Shown here: in pieces, positions 11,301 through 41,500 of the stretch | Position numbering within the stretch: the first letter of the stretch is position 1 | Layout: each line of letters opens with the position of its first letter | Assembly (NCBI RefSeq): GCF_932526225.1 | Contig: NC_064042.1 | Span: 13,525,040 to 13,589,039 of the forward strand | Direction: 5' to 3' | Length of the DNA: 64,000 bases | Origin: Nematostella vectensis | Lineage: Eukaryota; Cnidaria; Anthozoa; Actiniaria; Edwardsiidae | Program-made: the position numbers and the translations under genes | The notes under the pieces: generated by a model | The model's database searches: none | Seen by the model: the letters and a program-made list of their open reading frames with translations, nothing else | Told to the model about the DNA's origin: nothing

Positions 11301-13604
11301 ATTTTCCCAAGAAGCCTTCACCCGAACATACTGCTAACCCTTTGGCCCTGGTGTCTACGTGATACAATTACCTGCATGTGGTAGAGAAGAGTTGCATGAA
11401 ATGAAAACGAACCAACACCAACCACTAGAAAAAAGGATATATCATCATTTAAATAAACTTCACATTATTAAAAGTGCAATTCTGCTAGCAGGCCAAAGAA
11501 AACATCCAGCCAAATAATTAGAAATAATTAGAAAAGGATGCCAATTAGTAATCCAGCCTTGCTATGTGTTCTAGATGAATTTCATCCATAACCATATAAT
11601 GGGAGACGTATGATCACATTTTATCTCATGTGATGACAGTAAATTTAACCATTGCGACCGGTTCCATTCTGATCGCAAAGTTGTCTCCATATGATTGCAC
11701 TCAATTGCAGGGTGAATTTATATACAATTATTAGGATCGCCTGCAATTGTGTGTGCAATCAAGTGTGGTCATGTATATGGAAACCAGCCCCCACTATTTA
11801 ACAATTATTCATAAACAAGATCATAAACATAACTTACCGAATAGTGAGAGGAAGGCCAACATGTAGCGTGTTTCGTGTCGTGTCTGCCAGGTAAGTATTG
11901 CCCCAAGAAGGGGAGGTACTATCATTATCCAGTTACTGATGGTGTTCCCTGATAAAAGGAAAAGTTTATACCAAGGTTAGCTTACAAGAGATAACATATT
12001 TCCCAACAATATTAAAATTTCTTATCGTTTCTTTTTTGGAAATAGAACAGTTTATACAAGAGTTTAGTGTTAAGGTTACACGCAATGTCTACCCACCATC
12101 ACCAAAGTATAATGGAACTTTGGCAGCTAGTTTTAATGTTTTTTTGTTTTTTTTTTTGTTTTTTCTTTGAAAAATAGACAGAATAGACAGAAAAAAGTTT
12201 TGCAGAGTAATCAAGTAGACCCCCTACCCCCCTTCTTAACACAACCTTAATAACTGGTAGTGAACTGTTTTCGGATGAGATTACTTTGGGGCATAATAAC
12301 TTAAAACAAATTCATTCATATGTTTTGTGTATTCGTGACCGCCAACCTGTCAAGTAGAATCACATAGCACAAATTCTTCTTAACAATAATATGCTGTATC
12401 ATGGTATGAAAATTTTAACAATGGACCTATTGGAGCGTTTCAATTTATTTGCATCTAGCATTGTTTTGGTGAAGAGACAGTGAAAATGACTCTCTCTTTT
12501 GGGAGCTGTACTTTGTTGATAAAAAATGCCAATCGGGTGTGAAAAATGGCATTTTTAATGTTCTATATTATTGGTATTGGACCTTGTCTTTTCGAGCCAT
12601 TCATTCCCTAACTATGACAGCCCCAAACAAAATACACATATTTAATTAAAAACATAGATTAAAACGCTACCAAACCATAACAAAACACTCCCACAACTTC
12701 TTGCATTTATTACAATATTCCACAATTGTCATTATGAAAACATACTTGTCAACGTGCCAGTGTGCAGTAGAAAACTTATTAAAATACTTTTTTTCTAGAG
12801 CAAATTCAAGATTATTTTGATAAGATACGAAATTGATAAAAGAGTCCCTTCGGTCCGTCGAATGTGTAACGTGTAACCGGTTTCCACAAACCAACCATAA
12901 TTAGCTCAAGGGGGGTTGGGATATAGTAAATCGCTGATCGATCGAACATTGAATAAAACGACCCAAAACATGTTTAGATAATAGAAAATAAACTGTACCT
13001 AACTTATATCGATTGCAAACGGAATACATAGCTTTGTTTAGTCTGAACCTATATTCTGCATGAGGTAATGTGTTTGTTACAAATATTGACTGATTCCGTG
13101 GATACGGCAAAGAAAAGTTTAAATGAAAAAGTTATAAATTTGAAGATTTGTGGTTAAGACAATAGTAAAATTCATAACCACAACTGGGAAATTAGAAACG
13201 CAACTCCACCATAACCCAGAAGATAAAAACTGATTTTAGCGGGGTTCGAGAGCTTTTGTATGTGATCATTGAGCGGGTGAAGTTCGAAACTAAAATTAAA
13301 ACTAAAACTTTCTTATTTTACGCTTGACAACTTCAACACATTAAGCGAAAAACATGCTTAAAGCATCTAAATTTATGCAATAATGGATAATAAACTGCAC
13401 ATCAGGGCAAACATAGACGTTAAATAGACCACCTTTGCACAGACAATCAGCTCGTAAAAAAAGTTGCTGCAAAGTTTATGCGTTTCGTTCTCACTTACAA
13501 AATTCGGCCACGAATTGAGAAACGGCGTAGTTTTCTTCACACCAGTCCAGAGTTGACGTTGGAGGACCCCAAAATCCGTTGACAAGCTTTGTCATTGGCG
13601 GCAT
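5347..13604 (-). CDS. ACER3: alkaline ceramidase 3-like (10 exons resolved)
   Basis: Integral membrane hydrolase of the CREST family that cleaves ceramide to sphingosine and fatty acid in the Golgi/ER. Exons on the minus strand: 13604-13499, 11948-11838, 11424-11372, 10726-10674, 9970-9889, 8953-8918, 8758-8703, 6776-6698, 6416-6312, 5419-5347. All have GT-AG borders, and phases agree except between the exons ending at 8703 and starting at 6776, where one short exon of roughly 10-12 codons is still missing. Visible hallmarks are the N-terminal [10 protein letters not shown] calcium-site segment, [17 protein letters not shown] (catalytic His and Asp), WNFENNFC, and [11 protein letters not shown] (the two zinc His). 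The product is about 250-265 residues, against 267 in human. The start is the first ATG, just upstream of the conserved WGPPTSTLD motif. A 1.1-kb inverted-repeat element sits in the large intron. Family assignment is firm; the terminal exon (phase-consistent, weak similarity) is less so. Confidence 0.88.
5931..6272. repeat. dispersed repeat, copy 1 (~330 bp)
   Basis: Shares a series of phrases with 10950-11272 in the same order: GGTGTGGT(T)AAAGCAATTTCTA, GATAGCA(G)AAT, AGATAGGA(C)GAT and a final TTATGGAGAGT(T/C)CCTCC. A partial copy of the 3' half is near 36210-36330. It lies just downstream of the ceramidase exon at 6416-6312. Copies are diverged, so this is an old family. Its class is unknown. 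Confidence 0.6.
7307..8393. mobile_element. 1.1-kb DNA transposon with long terminal inverted repeats, non-autonomous
   Basis: The left end begins with CAAGAGACCATGATATAAGA and continues into GAACGAATCCCC, ATGATGTCGTCC and AGCTATTTTTAGA. The right end, read in reverse complement, gives AAGAGACCATGATGTAAGAG, GAACGAATCCCCC, GATGACGTCCGTAAAG and CTATTTTTAGA. The arms are therefore about 80-85 bp with gaps. The interior shows no transposase-like frame. It lies in an intron of the ceramidase gene between exons at 8703 and 6776. The exact target duplication was not resolved. Confidence 0.7.
8446..8545. mobile_element. 100-bp MITE, pogo/Tigger-like ends
   Basis: The ends are CAGTAGAACCCCGCTTACTCGA and its imperfect reverse complement, finishing in AGCAGGGTTCTATTG. 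Both sides carry TA (8444-8445 and 8546-8547), as expected of a TA target duplication. CAGTAGAACC-type termini are typical of pogo/Tigger-derived MITEs. It lies in an intron of the ceramidase gene. Confidence 0.75.
9326..9660. repeat. dispersed repeat pair, copy 1
   Basis: About 330 bp nearly colinear with 10328-10650. Shared text includes GGAGTCTCAAGATTTTGGACC, GCACCAAATCTCC, TTCCCTTGTGTAG and GCAATTTATCTAACACCC, ending in a C-rich ATACCC(C)ACCCCTCCC stretch. Both copies are in the same orientation, in introns of the ceramidase gene. The element class is unknown. Confidence 0.8.
10328..10650. repeat. dispersed repeat pair, copy 2
   Basis: Second copy of the repeat at 9326-9660, in the same orientation. 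It ends a few bases before the ceramidase exon at 10726-10674. Confidence 0.8.
10950..11272. repeat. dispersed repeat, copy 2 (~330 bp)
   Basis: Copy of the family described at 5931-6272. The shared 3' end TTATGGAGAGTTCCTCC falls about 100 bases from the ceramidase exon at 11424-11372. Confidence 0.6.
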
Positions 13605-14262
13605 TTTCTCAAACTCATGTACGATAAAGGAATTGTTAAAAAATAGCACTTGTTTTGGAAGACTTATGCACCACACAACTTCACGAAAACACGACGGGCA
13701 ACTGAACATAACATCACGCCTACCGAGAAACCCGGAATTTATCTCGAGTTAGTTTACTAATGTTTGATTGGCTGCCGAACAATCACCGACAGCTACGAGC
13801 CAATGAAACTACACACGATTATCCACGAATGTGTAATGTTGTGCTTCCACAAACTTTGTCCAGGATTAATATCGATTAGCGATTTCTTTTGGCGGGCAGT
13901 GGGATTGAAATTATTTCTTGTCATTAAAAGCATGATTTGGCATGATTGTGTTTTAGCAGGTCGCGTCTACAATCGTTTGGCGACGTGCAGAAAAATAGGA
14001 CAGGCTCTGGGATGGAGTCAATGACTCCAGTTTTGAAGTAAAGGCCTCTTTTTGATTGCCAAGAAATATGTATATCTTATGTTTTCATTCCCTTTTTTTT
14101 AATTCATATTTTTTAATATAAAAAAAACAACATTTCTTGGTCGCCTTTCACACCTCTAATTTTGTTTATGGTTGGGGAGATAGACTATTCGTCAAAGAAG
14201 AGAGCACTATGGGTATTTGCGTCTGGCAAAGGCTCCTGGGAACATGCTTAGTCATTTTCAAG
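13605..14262. promoter_or_regulatory. shared divergent promoter region, ACER3-like / PSMC6
   Basis: The two start codons are 658 bases apart on opposite strands with no other gene between. No clear TATA box is placed. The PSMC6 start lies in CAAGATGGCGGCC, which matches the YY1-type AAGATGGCGGC initiator common at housekeeping genes. Shared use is inferred from geometry only. Confidence 0.5.
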
Positions 14263-34212
<19,950 letters not shown>

Positions 34213-34301
34213 ACTAGTTTGGGTGGATTGCTGAGCTGAGGCGTGTAGGGGTGATAGACTGAAGGGATGCCAAGTCCCATCTTGTGAGCAGTGATGTTGG
34301 A

Positions 34302-34307
34302 AATAAA
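34302..34307 (+). terminator. poly(A) signal of PSMC6
   Basis: AATAAA in GGAAATAAAGTGCAC, 90 bases after the PSMC6 stop codon. Confidence 0.75.
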
Positions 34308-34477
34308 GTGCACTCATTAAACCTATGTTTAAATGATTTATTGAAGCATTAGAGGGTACTAGTATATCCGCTTTTCCAGTCCACTGTTCCTGATCAATCA
34401 ATCCCCTTCATACTATAGACCTTAGTTTTCTACAGGCACTCAATTATGTGCTCCCCCTTGGCCCCAAATTTAATTAC

Positions 34478-34738
34478 TTAGGGAGTGTTCATTAATTACA
34501 CCAATGGGGGGGGGGGGGGAGAGATTTTTTTACTCCAGACACCTTAAAATTTCAGAGCACCCCTTTCATTGTAGACATTTTTTCCCCTTATAGAACCCAA
34601 GATTTTCTTTCTTTTTCCCTTAGGACCTTTTTTTTCGGAGCCTCCCCTTTTGGTGATTAAAAATTGTTGCCCCCCCCCCCCCCCCCTCAATATCTTCCTC
34701 CCCCCCCCCCCTTGGTTTATTTAATGAACACTCCCTTA
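34478..34738. mobile_element. 255-bp MITE with poly-G and poly-C arms
   Basis: 34481 begins GGGAGTGTTCATTAATT and 34735 ends TTTAATGAACACTCCC; the terminal inverted repeat is at least 15 bp. TTA flanks both ends (34478-34480 and 34736-34738), a likely target duplication. Inside the left arm is a run of about 13 G, and inside the right arm are runs of C (34672-34686 and 34701-34711), so the arms can pair further. It sits between the convergent PSMC6 and PNPLA4-like genes. Confidence 0.85.
34716..34721 (-). terminator. candidate poly(A) signal of the PNPLA4-like gene
   Basis: TTTATT on the + strand, AATAAA on the minus strand, about 150 bases downstream of the lipase stop codon and inside the right arm of the MITE at 34481-34735. 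I saw no other AATAAA nearer the stop. Confidence 0.45.
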
Positions 34739-34871
34739 TTGAAGGAACATCAAATACTATTTTTTTCGATATTATAATTATAAAAATGCACCCCCATCCC
34801 ATCAACAAATTATTATTTTTTGCTTTCACTGTTTGATGATAGCAAATTACAATACAAATGTCACCAAATTG

Positions 34872-37423
34872 TTAACTAAGTCCTTTCGTGGTGACATAAT
34901 TTACAGCATCCTTGTATCCTGCCTGGTAAAGTTTATCGAAAGCCTGTTGGTTTGGTGGATAAAGTATGTGTTGAGTTCGCATTGCATTGTCCTTGTTTAG
35001 AGACACACTCATATTTCGCCATTTGAATTCCGCCATGACACGCGATGAGTCTTCAGGACAGATGTCACTGTCGCCACTGAAGGGAGAGACCAAGATTGTT
35101 TTTCCATGGGGAGGTCTTGGTAAATTGTCTGTGAAACCACCATCATACCATTTCTGACAAAAAAAGTATGTGTGGTTAAGATAGAACATTGAAAGCTGAA
35201 AAGCAAAATTTCTCTGAGAGCTAACACACGTTACAACAATCTTTCTTGGGGGGTACGTGTGGTCCGTAATTTTTCCGGGGGGAGGGGGGCTCTCTGATAA
35301 AAATCTGACCACCCCCGAAAGAACAAAAAGGGCTTTTTTTATGCCTTTGCAGTAACTCCCAGGACATTTATTGTCAGATTTGGCTACACACCATGGCGTT
35401 TTAGCTTATGCTTTATAGTTTTGTCTACAAATAGCACGTCTATTGTGAACCGAAAGTGGACCTTTGGTCTTATTGGGGGGTGCGTTCGCACACCCTGCAC
35501 CCCCCCTGGGTACGGGCCTGTGACATAGGCATGCACTGTTTTTTTATGCTTTTGTTATTTTTGACAGCAACTTGAGTGGGAATTGCTGATTTCATTCTTA
35601 TGTTTTCAGCATTCATATTAATTCCCTAACCTCGTTATGTTATTACGTCACAATTTGTCAGTGTATAAGAAAACCCTGATTGTCTAATAATGACATTACT
35701 TTGTTAACCACAGGAAACCCAAAATATGCCAGGGACTAGCTGCTCTGGTGCAAGATATAGACATTATGCAAAAAGGTGGACATCTAGGGAGGGACGGAGA
35801 GTCAGATCCAATCAAAATGGGGTGTGTGACAAGGGAGATCAACTTTGAGCAGGATGTTTCTGGTGGTAGAAACTTTGTGGGTATTTTGAAAGTCTTATTT
35901 TTAGACAGGATAGGGGGGAGAGTACAGCTACAAACTAGATACATGTTACTTTACCTGGCCATCAAACTGTGGGAATTTTAAGCCAGCATAGATTGGAATA
36001 AAACAGCTTGCGAGTAGAGTCTGCAAGAAGAATACTAATTTATTCTAAATAGGTTAGCTACTTCAGAAACAGGTCCGTAGTTGGAGGGTTGAAGGGACCA
36101 TAGATTAATCAAACAGCAGGAGGGTAAAGCAGCAATAAAGCCGGAAGTATCAACCAATCAGTTGACTTGTGGTTTATTGTAAAATACATTTCACGCAATT
36201 GGGCCACCATTTAGCGTGAGACGCCCTGAGAGATAGCAGAATCAAAAAAATTCTAAACCACTCCCTAAGAGAAAGCAGTTGGTAAGAATTTTATACCCTA
36301 AAAGATAGGTCAAGCACCCCCTGCTGTTAGGGGAGAAGAAGAAGAAACATTCATGTAGTAATACAAAATTGAACATCATAATACAAGAGTTAAACTTGTC
36401 TGATTTTCTAGGGCTACACGATCAAGACAAGAGGTTTCACAACATTTTAATGTATTTGATTAGAACGGGCAGCTTTGTCTGTCAACCATAAGAGTGATTC
36501 TCAAAATGAATTTATATAAAGACAAGATTAGTACCTGAAGGGACAAGATATACAATAGTAGGAAACATTGTGAACTGAATAATATTAACATTCGAACAAT
36601 GTCTCTCTTGCTCATCACTATACTAAAACCCAAAAAAACCGTGACCCCCCCCCCCCCTAAATTGGCGCCCAAAAAAAAAACAGGACCCCCACTACATACT
36701 TGCTGCCCTCCACAGTAATAAATGACCGCTCCCTTAGGTCAACAACATTATCCTTTTGGACCGTAGCCTGAGCAAGTTCGGTTCCCAACCCCCACCCCAA
36801 CTTGACTGGAAGGTGCCCAATATTGAAGGAAAAATGACACCACTGCGAGTAAGGACGAGCTAAATCAATAAACGAGCCCGCTCAAAATACCGGCTACGGG
36901 CCTTTCATTCATGGGTACTACTTGTAAAAGATTTATTGTAAACCAGTTACTGTAGATTTGAATCGATTGGTATAAATTTATATCGAATAAAACCGCTGTT
37001 AACCATACAACCTTTTAGCCTTACCTCGATCAAGAATTCTCGTGAATCGTATTGAGATAGTAGCACGTTCCTGTTGTCTTTAAGTCTTGTCACCGACACG
37101 TACAACCTCCCTGTCGCCATCTCATGCCCGTCGTGAGGTAGAAACTTCTCCAGTCCTCCCCTCAAATACCCTATCAAATCAAACTCAGGGTTGATGGGCC
37201 CAAGTGGCTTTTTGCGCGCCTCTTTCGCAAGGTCTTGTACAAAATGGGAACATTGTTCCAGAGGTACTGATGTTGCTAGAGCGGCTGCTATAAGCGAGCC
37301 GGCAGACGCCCCAGCAAATGCTTCAATGCTCTTTAAAAACCTAGGAGCACTTTTAGAAAGACCTGCTGCTACCCCAAGGTGGTAGACCCCGAGAAAACCA
37401 CAGCCAGCGAACGACAAATTCAT
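34872..37423 (-). CDS. PNPLA4: patatin-like phospholipase, PNPLA4-like
   Basis: Ser-Asp dyad lipid hydrolase (triacylglycerol / retinyl ester type activity in the vertebrate homologue). Exons 37423-37025, 36020-35955 and 35153-34872, all phase 0 with GT-AG borders, give 248 residues (human PNPLA4 253). Landmarks are the oxyanion loop GCGFLG (residues 7-12), the nucleophile elbow GASAG with Ser40, LLASCFIPIYAGLKF, and the catalytic Asp159 in YDGG. No extra C-terminal domain is present, which fits PNPLA4 rather than PNPLA2/3. The start is the ATG just before NLSFAGCGF; the frame is open further upstream, but only to a TTG codon. Similarity to PNPLA4 is clear over the whole length; a lineage-specific PNPLA1-4 paralogue is the alternative. 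Confidence 0.92.
36210..36330. repeat. dispersed repeat, partial copy 3
   Basis: Contains GAGATAGCAGAATCAAAAAA, CCTAAGAGAAAGCAGTTGGTAAG and ACCCTAAAAGATAGG, colinear with the 3' half of the repeats at 5931-6272 and 10950-11272. It lies in intron 1 of the PNPLA4-like gene. Confidence 0.5.
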
Positions 37424-37440
37424 GGTGCTTCCGCCGCCAT
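37420..37440 (-). promoter_or_regulatory. upstream mini-ORF overlapping the PNPLA4 start
   Basis: On the minus strand, ATGGCGGCGGAAGCACCATGA reads as a six-codon frame whose TGA overlaps the main ATG (ATGA). The ATGGCGGC context resembles the YY1-type motif at the PSMC6 start. It could act as an uORF with reinitiation, or the transcript may begin downstream of it. Confidence 0.45.
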
Positions 37441-37499
37441 GTTGGATTCCTTCTCTCACGGAGGTCACCACAGGCAGCCCAAAAGTGCCAAGGAGCAAA

Positions 37500-38545
37500 C
37501 TTAGTTTGAACTTTGAAAGTATTCAGCTGTTAATTGATACAAATACAGTGTGTTGCACCAACTCCAATTGGGGCCAGTTGACCGGGGTTAGGGAAAATCA
37601 GTGACACATACTTTTCGACCACAGCGTCCTAAGCTTTAAAAAAATATCTATATATATTATAAGTATTTTAGTAAGTTAAGGTCCAATCTTGTTACTGGCA
37701 AAATATAAAGTGTTCTTTTTATTGCTAAAAAGTTATGGTGCAAAAACCGTCCATAATTGGGGCAACACAATGTATGATCAGGTCGAGAAAGTTGGTGTAT
37801 TATACTCCGATTAATTATTTTATTGATTATTTGCGCTTCTAGACACCATCTCTAAAAGATTGTAACGGGGAATTCCCTGATAGACGTCAAACATAGGTTC
37901 TCGTACGCGAGTTCTAAAGCTCGACCTAGCTGTTTTTAGAGAAAAAGATTCCTTCTGGAGTGATCTTCGCAGAAAGAAAACGCATGATGGGCCTTGAAAA
38001 TAGGGTAACTATTTTTTTTCGTGCGTGTTAAATTCATCGCGAAGGAAACGCAAGGTGAGAAGAAAGGGTCCTTTAATACAAAATCAGCACTTATGATTAA
38101 CGAAGAGTTTTATTTCATAAATTTTTAGAGGCAACAAAAGCCAAAAGCCTTTATTTCATTCAGATCGTAAGATTGCTTCATAAACACTCGGACAAGTCAT
38201 TTTGAAGATGAGGTTTTTATTAACATAACAGAAAGTCCAAGTGAATTCTAAATTACAGGTGGTCCTAGTATGTTATATGAGGGATATCGTACTCCACTCT
38301 TATTAATATAATTTCCTATTTGTATTCCAAAATCTTGGTGGTCCTAGTAAGCTCTGAGGGTGACACCCTATTTCTCTCATTACTGACCCTCTCTTGTAGA
38401 TGATGGCATTGTTAACATTATAGAAAAAGCCTTATTGATTTTCAAATTCCTGGTGCTATATTATTGCCTCAGAAAAAAAAAACATTGAAAGTTCTAGTCA
38501 AATTCAAAATTCCGCGTGGTCCTAGTATGTTCTGTGTGGGACACC
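37500..38545. other. spacer between PNPLA4-like and ATP6AP2 genes
   Basis: Both flanking genes are on the minus strand, so this holds the lipase promoter and the ATP6AP2 3' UTR. A minus-strand AATAAA (TTTATT at 38216-38221) is a possible ATP6AP2 poly(A) signal. Three similar phrases with GGTGGTCCTAGTA (38260, 38338, 38515) suggest a decayed tandem repeat. Confidence 0.5.
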
Positions 38546-41500
38546 CTAGTCCGTTTTAACTCTCTGGCTAGTCATCCTGTAGATAATGCTATCCCGGCCA
38601 GGATCCATGTACCACAATACTAGACTAATGACGTAAACAGATAGCACTATAACGACGATGAGCCACAGCCAGATGTTGAAAATGGCGGAATACATGGGCG
38701 TGTAGTTGTAGGCGAGGTTAAGGGGGTTCTTCGACGGCGGCTTTGGCTGTAAGACGAGAAGGTGAGAAAAAAGGTAAGGAAGTATTCATTAAATACCCGA
38801 TGGGGATTGGGGGGAGGGGGGGGGGGGGGGGCTGAGAAAAAGAGCTGACAAAGGAGAAAACTGGGGTGGATGCTATCGCTTGAGCCGATGGAAAAAGATG
38901 CTTCAAGTGACTCGGTACTGTCTAGGCGGTTAAAATGGCGGCTTATTAAACTTCAGTTTTTCTAGTTTGTGCCAAAAGGTAGGAAAAAAATACATAGGTT
39001 CGCGTGGGTATGGAATTTATCTACAAGAGTAGATATCAAACAAGTAAGCCAAGCGAATTAGTGAATTATCGAATACATATCAAAGTATACATATTTTCTC
39101 AGCCCTATTACAATAATTATGCAAGCACATGATAATAAATGTGTATTTTTGCTGTTATGAAGTGAGTCTTACCGAGGCTGAGGGAGTAGGGTCATCTGAT
39201 GCACGGCGCTTTCGGCTTAAAGTCCTTCTACTGGCACAGTTTACCTTAAAAAAAAAGAACAAAAAGAGAAAGCAAATTAATACTGTAACCACATACAGAG
39301 CTTTAGCCTGCTTGCAGGCGATACTCGGTTATCATCGCGGAAAACCCTCTCCGCTCGATGATCGGGCGCCATATTGTATTCGTTTTTGCGCTCGCCCCCA
39401 GGAACCGTGCGGCTTAGAATACAATATGGCGCCCAATCATCGAACGGAGAGGGTTTTCCGCGATGATAACCGAGTACCGGCGCCCGATCATCGAACGGAG
39501 AGGGTTTTCCGCGATGATAACCGAGTACCGCCTGCAAGCAGGCTAACAGAGCTTGAGAGCGGCTGCTTTTCGCGCGCTCCCTGTGTGCCCGATCTCCGCG
39601 ACGGCCTGGGTCCTCGAGGATGAATAGCAATTGGCACTGATTACCCTAGGGTAAGAGACCAGTGGCGAGAAACTTGTTCCACAGGTTCACAGGGACTAGT
39701 ACCTTGAGCTTTGACTGCATGGCGACTAATTTATTCTGAAGAGAATCACACAGGGTTTGCTTGCCAGCTTCGTCCTGGAAAAAGAGCATATTATCATTAA
39801 GGTCGGATCCAGCGGGGGGTGGGGGGGGGGTCTACGTATTTAATTATTTATCATCGTCCTGGAATTATATAACTTCGTCCTGGAAAAAGAGCACATTATC
39901 ACTAAGGACAGATCCAGCGGGGAATAGGGGGTGGGTCTACTTTATATGTAAAAATACAATTACAAAGCAAGATGCTGTTTTACAACGCCAATTTACCAAA
40001 CCGTGAAAACATGTATCATCAAACCAAACTCATGTTTTAGAGAATTAGAAGAAAAAAACCCTCGTATCACCATATGTGCAGATTGTTGATTTTGTGATAC
40101 CAGTTCCTTGATTTTAGACCCTGAAGAAAAGCCCCCTTACCTCATCTCACCCCATCAACAATGCGTATGGAGGTCTTCTCCTATTGGATCGGTTCACAAT
40201 CTCGAAAAGTATTATATTGTGAGCCAACGGTAATTTAGCCAGCTGTTTACCTACATGGCTCGAACATGGCGGATAAGGGACCGTGTTTCTTTTATATACA
40301 CGGATCGAGATTCAGTGACCACTACAGCACGTGACCATTCTTTTTTTTAAGTGGCTTCATATGATCGCTTACGATCGTTGGCCCCATTTTCGGCGATCAG
40401 ACGATTGATGCGATCGTGAGCGATCATAAAGAAAGCAGCCTTTATCGCCTGGTTACCAAGTCATGTCTCAAGGCAAGATGAGGTAGCTGCTGATGAAACG
40501 TCTGCATGTCACGTGACTCTAACTGTCCCTGCACTAGCTGGTAGATACCGCTGACATCTTGAGGGTATTTCTCCTTCAGGTCGCTATAGAGATGACAACA
40601 ATAAGAGCGAAATGAAGAACGCTTAACCAAAGCCCGAGTCTCAATAAAATAGTATTACTTAAATAACAGTTGTAGTTGTAAGCTTATTTCGTAAAAATAA
40701 CAAATGAGATGCTTTTTTTAAGCAGTTCAGCTTTTTTCCAATGGTATAACTTTGATTGGGAGGGCGTTTTAAGTAGCGTAATCAATTGTCGATTTAACAA
40801 TTGTGGGAAGTCGGATAGGCATACATCTGGCGTTTCTCAATGTCCCGAAGACATAACTTGATAGAAATTCGATATTGCCAGGTTTGTAACCTGTTTTTCG
40901 GGTTTGCAAGTAAAAGCACTCGAAACAATAACCCCCACTCTCCTCACCCCGTCTCCACAGCTACGCGACTAATTGTGTAGAATGTGACATTTAGCAGTAG
41001 TGAAACTCACCCATGCCACTCGGTAGTTAGCACTTCAACCAAAGCGTCACCATGGTACAGGTCAGCATAGCCTGCAGTGAGCTGGAAAGACAATTCACAA
41101 CAACAAGCTTTAAAGTCATTATCTCAGTACAAGCCACACTTTCAACGGCATTATTTTAGGACTAGTCACACTTTCAACGGCATTATTTCAGACAAGTCAC
41201 ACTTTCAACAACGGCATTATTTCAGACAAGCCACACGTTTAACAACGGCATTATTTCAGACAAGCCACACTTTCAACGTTATTATTTCAGGACAGGTCAC
41301 ACCTTCAACAACGGTATTACTTCAGACGAGCCACACTTTCAACGTTATTATTTCAGGACAAGTCACACTTTCAACAACGGCTTTATTTCAGGATAAGCCA
41401 CACTTTCAACGGCATTAATTCAGTACAGAGGGTACATACAAGATCAATTCGAAACCCCTAGGTAAGTTTTGGGTGATGCTCTTCCAGAAATGTTTCAAGT

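Noticed and set aside
37423-37498. Longer N-terminus for the PNPLA4-like protein
   Set aside because: The extra 25 codons begin at TTG, not ATG, and have no similarity; the conserved protein begins right at the ATG at 37423.
39129-39630. Overlapping 164- and 117-codon frames on both strands
   Set aside because: Produced by the palindromic MITE at 39304-39545 and part of ATP6AP2 exon 16 read on the wrong strand.
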